From Clostridia bacterium (GTDB taxonomy: Bacteria > Bacillota_A > Clostridia > Lachnospirales > Cellulosilyticaceae): a stretch of DNA of 8,267 nucleotides. The notes under the pieces were generated by a model, which was not told where the DNA came from, made no database searches, and saw only the letters and a program-made list of their open reading frames with translations. Of this stretch, positions 4,895 through 8,267 are shown piece after piece. How positions within the stretch are numbered: the first letter of the stretch is position 1; the number at the start of each line of letters is the position of its first letter. The stretch lies in NCBI GenBank assembly GCA_029239935.1, contig JARBTY010000134.1:1-8267 (forward strand), given 5' to 3'. The position numbers were made by a program, and so were the translations under genes.

Positions 4895-6946
4895 TTAAAA
4901 TATCTCTAAAATATCTCTGTCATTTTTTATAAATATAGGTATGCTATCTAATAGCACACTACATTCTATTTCTTTTCCACCTTCAAAACTCTCTTTGGTA
5001 AAAGCATTGGTCCATTTTGCTCCCTTTGGTAGATATACTTTTCTTGAGTTTACCGCCTCATATAAAATAGGAGCGACTAAAATATCCGGTCCAAACAGAT
5101 ATTGGTCTTCAATCTCCCACGCTTTTATATCCTCTGGAAAATCATAAAATAAAGGTCTCATAGGTGGTATCCCTTTTTCATGAGCTTTCTGCATTTGTTC
5201 TTTAACGTATAACTTGATTCCTTCACGTATGAACAAGAATCTTTTAAGTATTGGGTAAGCTTCTTCTCCATAACTCCAAACCTCATTCTCTGCCCCTGTT
5301 TCACACACCCCACCCCCTAATTTATCTGGTGTCAGCGGCGGCGTAATAGGTTCTCTAAAACCATGCAATCTCATAACTGGGCAAAATGTTGCATATTGGA
5401 ACCATCTAATAAAACATTCTCTAAATTTTTTATCTTTAGGGTCCCCTCCGTGAAATCCTCCAATATCTGTAGTCCACCATGGAATACCTGCAATGCCCAT
5501 GTTGAGTCCTGCTGCCAGTTGATTACGCATTGAGCGAAAACTTGAGTGGATATCTCCTGACCATACAAGCGCCCCATAGCGTTGACTGCCTGCCCAAGCA
5601 CATCTTAATAAGTTGATGATATTTTCTTGCCCTTCTTTTTCCATTCCTTCATAAAGCATTTGAGCATACTTCGTTGGATAAATATTTCCTATCTGCACAT
5701 TAGGTCCAAGGTAGTATCTATAATTATCAAAATCATACGCCTCATACTCTGGTTCTGCTTCATCTAGCCAAAAGGTTTTAATGCCTTTATTATAATAATT
5801 TTCTTTGATTTTACTCCAAACATAGCTTCTTGTATGCGGATTAGTTGCATCAATAATAGCACTATTCCCTTTGTATAAAAACTGAGGACGTATACCACGT
5901 TCTGTTCTAATCAACAGCCCTTTTTCAAGCATTTCCTGATAGTTTTCTGATCTTGCTTCAACTGTCGGCCAAATCGAGACCATCAGTTCTATACCCATTT
6001 CCTTAAGTTCTTTAATCATTCCCTCTACATCTGGCCAGTATTCTTTATCAAATTTCCAATCTCCTTGATTGGTCCAGTGAAAATAGTCAATAACAATAAC
6101 AGAAAGCGGCAGTTCTCTTCGCTTATATTCCCTTGCCACATTCAAAAGTTCTTCCTGTGTACGGTAACGTAATTTACATTGCCAAAAACCCATGGCATAA
6201 TCAGGCATCATAGGTACCTTACCGGTAGCCTTTGCATAAGCCTGCTCTATTTCATCCGGAGTGTCTCCAGCAGTAATCCAATAATCTAATTCTTTAGTAG
6301 CATATGCTTTCCACTGAGTGACATTATTTGAAAAATTAACTTCTCCTATAGCGGGGTTATTCCATAGAAATCCATAGCCTAAATTTGACATTAGAAAAGG
6401 TACACTTGCCTGTGAATTCCGTTGCGCAAGTTCTAATGTGCAGCCTTTTAAATTTAAAAACTCCTGTTGGTATTGTCCCATCCCATATAGCTTTTCATCT
6501 TTTTTAGATTCAAAACGCATAGTAAGGGTGTAGTCTCCTCCTAAAATAGGCTTAAATTCTCTAGCTGTAACCATAAGTGCACTACAGAACTCTGGGTTTA
6601 GATTTTCACCTATTGCCGCTTCTTCTTTAAAATCTTCTAGAATACGGGTACGCATATATTCTTCAAGAATCACTTCATTCTTCTGATTAAAAAATGTTAT
6701 TTTACCGCTATTAGATACTATTGCTTTTATCTTTGCATTAGTTATAACTGCGTTAGATTCAGTCATTTGTATTTTGGGTACGATAGCGTCTGAATCTAAT
6801 AGCGCCCAGTTTTGTGTCTCATTTAAGGACATATTTTTGGTAACTCTCACGCGCAGACTGCTTTCACCCCAAGCTTCTATACTTACTTTTTCGCTATCAT
6901 ATTCCCAGATTAATTTGTTATGTTCAACTCTAAACACCTTATTCAC
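4895..6946 (-). CDS. GH31 family glycosidase, probable alpha-xylosidase or alpha-glucosidase
   Basis: This 683-residue retaining glycosidase has an N-terminal beta-sandwich (about 20-220), a (beta/alpha)8 barrel starting near MPDYAMGFWQCK (247 on) and C-terminal beta domains. The nucleophile is Asp395 in TFWLDEAEPE and the likely acid/base is Asp465 in VWSGDI; the 70-residue spacing fits the family. GIPWWTTDIGGF (488-499) and RLHGFREP (526-533) are further GH31 barrel motifs. The WLDEAEPE form occurs among alpha-xylosidase-like GH31 enzymes, but GH31 also includes alpha-glucosidases and alpha-galactosidases, so the sugar is not settled. There is no signal peptide and no PA14 insert: a cytoplasmic enzyme. 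The start is GTG at 6946, 23 bp after the permease stop. A second GTG at 6937 (residue 4) is equally likely, because AGAAAGG lies ten bases before it. The last codons are made by an 11-bp tandem repeat. Confidence 0.88.
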   Translation of the reverse strand: MNKVFRVEHNKLIWEYDSEKVSIEAWGESSLRVRVTKNMSLNETQNWALLDSDAIVPKIQMTESNAVITNAKIKAIVSNSGKITFFNQKNEVILEEYMRTRILEDFKEEAAIGENLNPEFCSALMVTAREFKPILGGDYTLTMRFESKKDEKLYGMGQYQQEFLNLKGCTLELAQRNSQASVPFLMSNLGYGFLWNNPAIGEVNFSNNVTQWKAYATKELDYWITAGDTPDEIEQAYAKATGKVPMMPDYAMGFWQCKLRYRTQEELLNVAREYKRRELPLSVIVIDYFHWTNQGDWKFDKEYWPDVEGMIKELKEMGIELMVSIWPTVEARSENYQEMLEKGLLIRTERGIRPQFLYKGNSAIIDATNPHTRSYVWSKIKENYYNKGIKTFWLDEAEPEYEAYDFDNYRYYLGPNVQIGNIYPTKYAQMLYEGMEKEGQENIINLLRCAWAGSQRYGALVWSGDIHSSFRSMRNQLAAGLNMGIAGIPWWTTDIGGFHGGDPKDKKFRECFIRWFQYATFCPVMRLHGFREPITPPLTPDKLGGGVCETGAENEVWSYGEEAYPILKRFLFIREGIKLYVKEQMQKAHEKGIPPMRPLFYDFPEDIKAWEIEDQYLFGPDILVAPILYEAVNSRKVYLPKGAKWTNAFTKESFEGGKEIECSVLLDSIPIFIKNDRDILEIF
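4897..4918. repeat. Tandem 11-bp direct repeat at the end of the GH31 gene
   Basis: AAAATATCTCT occurs twice in a row (4897-4907 and 4908-4918). It lies across the last codons of the GH31 gene (Arg-Asp-Ile-Leu-Glu-Ile-Phe-stop). As 11 is not a multiple of three, the second copy is read in another frame and supplies most of the stop codon. Confidence 0.8.
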
Positions 6947-6969
6947 ACCTTTCTCTTCTTAAATACCCT

Positions 6970-7818
6970 TTAACCTTTTACAGCTCCAGCTGTTAATCCA
7001 CTGATGATATACTTTTGCATGAATACAAAGATGAGTATAACTGGAATAATCGTAACTACACCAAATGCGCAAATATAGCTCCATTTTGTGCCATATTGAC
7101 CCATAAAATTAAAGATTCCAGCGGTAATCGGTCTTAAAGATTGTTTGCCAACAAAAGTAAGTCCATAGGCTAAGTCCCCCCAGGCGTATAAAAATGAAAA
7201 CACCCCACAGACAGTAATCCCTGGAAAAGTCATTGGAATAAAAATCTTTATAAAGGTTTGAAATCTATTGCAGCCATCTATACGCGCCGCTTCATCAACT
7301 TCTTTAGGTACAGAGGCAAAATAAGACCGCAATATTAAAATTGAAAACGGAATACCAATCGTTGCGTCTGCTAAAATAGGGGCAACCAGAGTATTGATAA
7401 CTTTCATATCCTTAAAAAGTATAAAGAGTGGTGCTAAAGCTACAGAAACAGGCAGCATTTGTGTGACTAAAAAACTAAGTACAATAAGCTTTTTACCTTT
7501 GAATTTGTACCTTGCGAGTCCATAAGAGGCTGGTACTGCCAGTACGATGGCAATAATCATTGTGGTTACTGAAATAATCGTACTATTTCTAAAAGCTTGA
7601 AACATATTAAAATCTCCACTTTTAAGCTGTGCCAAATAAGAGGCACTATTAATGACTTTAGGAAAGAGTGTAGGTGGGGATATGAAAATTTCTTTTTCAA
7701 ATTTAAAAGAGGTTACCACTATCCAATACAGCGGAAAAAATAAAATAACCATGATGATGATTGCCGCCACACTCAACAGAAGATCTTTCTTTGATAGTTT
7801 AAATGGATTTCCTTTCAT
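6970..7818 (-). CDS. CUT1 sugar ABC transporter permease, MalG type
   Basis: This inner-membrane subunit of a carbohydrate-uptake ABC importer has about 282 residues and six predicted membrane spans: a first strongly hydrophobic helix at about 14-36 (AAIIIMVILFFPLYWIVV), then spans near 80-100, 110-135, 143-165, 192-212 and 247-268. The cytoplasmic EAA loop that docks on the ATPase is clear at about 173-200 (EVDEAARIDG followed by FIPMTFPG). The C-terminus SGLTAGAVKG is typical of MalG-type partners of MalF-type permeases. ATG at 7818 is chosen over the GTG at 7821 because AGGAGG lies seven bases before the ATG but only four before the GTG; the GTG overlaps the upstream stop codon by one base. 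The gene follows its partner permease directly and precedes the GH31 gene by 23 bp, so the imported ligand is probably the substrate of the downstream glycosidases. No ATPase gene is in the window; in many Bacillota a shared MsmX-type ATPase serves such importers. Confidence 0.94.
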   Translation of the reverse strand: MKGNPFKLSKKDLLLSVAAIIIMVILFFPLYWIVVTSFKFEKEIFISPPTLFPKVINSASYLAQLKSGDFNMFQAFRNSTIISVTTMIIAIVLAVPASYGLARYKFKGKKLIVLSFLVTQMLPVSVALAPLFILFKDMKVINTLVAPILADATIGIPFSILILRSYFASVPKEVDEAARIDGCNRFQTFIKIFIPMTFPGITVCGVFSFLYAWGDLAYGLTFVGKQSLRPITAGIFNFMGQYGTKWSYICAFGVVTIIPVILIFVFMQKYIISGLTAGAVKG

Positions 7819-7820
7819 CA

Positions 7821-8267
7821 CTATACCTCCTCCTCCGTATAAGTAAATTTTAAATGCATTAAACTTATAATAAACAAGATCATAAGTAATATATTCGCAA
7901 CGGTTGCCCCTTTACTATAGTCAAAGAACTCAAACGATAATTTATAGGAATAGGTTGAAAGGACTTGTGTTGCATTAACTGGTCCGCCATTTGTCATAAC
8001 ATAAACTAAATCAAACACCTTAAAGGTATAAATAAAACCTAAAATAAGAACATTTTCTATAGCAGGTCTAAGCAGCGGCAATGTAATGAAAAAGAATCTT
8101 TGTACTCTTGTGGCTCCATCAATAGATGCACTTTCATATAATTCTTCAGAAATTGTAGTAAGCCCAGTAGTCAGCAATATCATATTGAACGGAATGCCAA
8201 TCCATATATTTGCGAAAATCAACGCAAACATTGCTGTTCCTGGCTGTAGGAGCCAGTCAATCGGCTG
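7821..8267 (-). CDS. CUT1 sugar ABC transporter permease, MalF/UgpA type, C-terminal part (5' end beyond window)
   Basis: The reading frame is open to the right edge of the window, giving 148 residues plus stop. An internal Met at 8231 is not the start: the residues before it (PIDWLLQPGTAM) are the conserved MalF-type sequence before a membrane span. The EAA loop is visible as LYESASIDGATRVQRF followed by FITLPLLRPAI. After a membrane span come FDLVYVMTNGGPVNATQVLSTY, the usual periplasmic-face segment of this family, and a last span ending in YTEEEV. It should pair with the MalG-type permease encoded two bases downstream to form the channel of an oligosaccharide importer. The solute-binding protein gene usually lies just upstream of this gene and would be outside the window. 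Confidence 0.94.
   Translation of the reverse strand, partial: QPIDWLLQPGTAMFALIFANIWIGIPFNMILLTTGLTTISEELYESASIDGATRVQRFFFITLPLLRPAIENVLILGFIYTFKVFDLVYVMTNGGPVNATQVLSTYSYKLSFEFFDYSKGATVANILLMILFIISLMHLKFTYTEEEV
7826..7836 (-). promoter_or_regulatory. Triple-GGA ribosome binding site of the MalG-type gene inside the upstream gene
   Basis: The minus strand reads GGAGGAGGAGG here. The same bases encode the Glu-Glu-Glu near the end of the MalF-type permease and provide a near-perfect Shine-Dalgarno sequence seven bases before the ATG at 7818. This arrangement implies tight translational coupling of the two channel subunits. Confidence 0.8.

Noticed and set aside
5371..5601. 76-codon open frame on the minus strand
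   Set aside because: It is inside the GH31 gene in another frame, overlapping catalytic-domain motifs, with no independent support.
7652..7846. 64-codon open frame on the plus strand across the permease junction, with similar small antisense frames at 4487-4705, 4941-5147 and 6774-6962
   Set aside because: All are antisense to well-supported genes and encode no recognisable protein.

Overview
The window looks like chromosomal DNA from a low-GC, Gram-positive, anaerobic plant-fibre degrader, most likely in the Clostridia (Lachnospirales/Clostridium-like). The basis is AT-rich codon use and spacers, strong purine-rich ribosome binding sites (AGGAGG, AGGGGAG), a short Fe-dependent alcohol dehydrogenase of the clostridial butanol-dehydrogenase type, and a CUT1 sugar ABC transporter next to intracellular glycosidases. 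The genus is inferred, not shown.

Layout. (1) 1-347, minus: N-terminal part of an iron-containing alcohol dehydrogenase, running off the left edge. (2) 348-657: a 310-bp non-coding stretch with more structure than its neighbours. It holds a G-rich island at 421-454 (minus-strand sense), two adjacent perfect 10-bp inverted repeats with identical 32-nt loops (478-529 and 534-585), and a smaller hairpin just after the next gene (608-628). (3) 658-1107, minus: an Lrp/AsnC-type regulator. (4) 1108-1400: divergent promoter region. (5) 1401-2816, plus: aspartate ammonia-lyase (aspA). (6) 2829-2866: a strong bidirectional terminator separating aspA from the convergent sugar operon. (7) 8267-2885, minus: the 3' part of a carbohydrate-uptake operon, read in the order MalF-type permease (partial), MalG-type permease, GH31 glycosidase, GH127 beta-L-arabinofuranosidase.

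How the genes work together. The two permeases form the membrane channel of a CUT1 importer; its solute-binding protein is presumably upstream, outside the window, and no ATPase is present here. Neither glycosidase has a signal peptide, so both should act in the cytoplasm on imported oligosaccharides. GH127 removes terminal beta-L-arabinofuranose, and the GH31 enzyme (WLDEAEPE nucleophile motif) probably removes alpha-xylose or alpha-glucose. One substrate that would need both is arabinosylated xyloglucan of the tomato type; this is a hypothesis. The Lrp-type regulator next to and divergent from aspA suggests control of aspartate catabolism (aspartate to fumarate plus ammonia).

The coding content belongs to known families. 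The least explained part is the structured spacer at 405-628.
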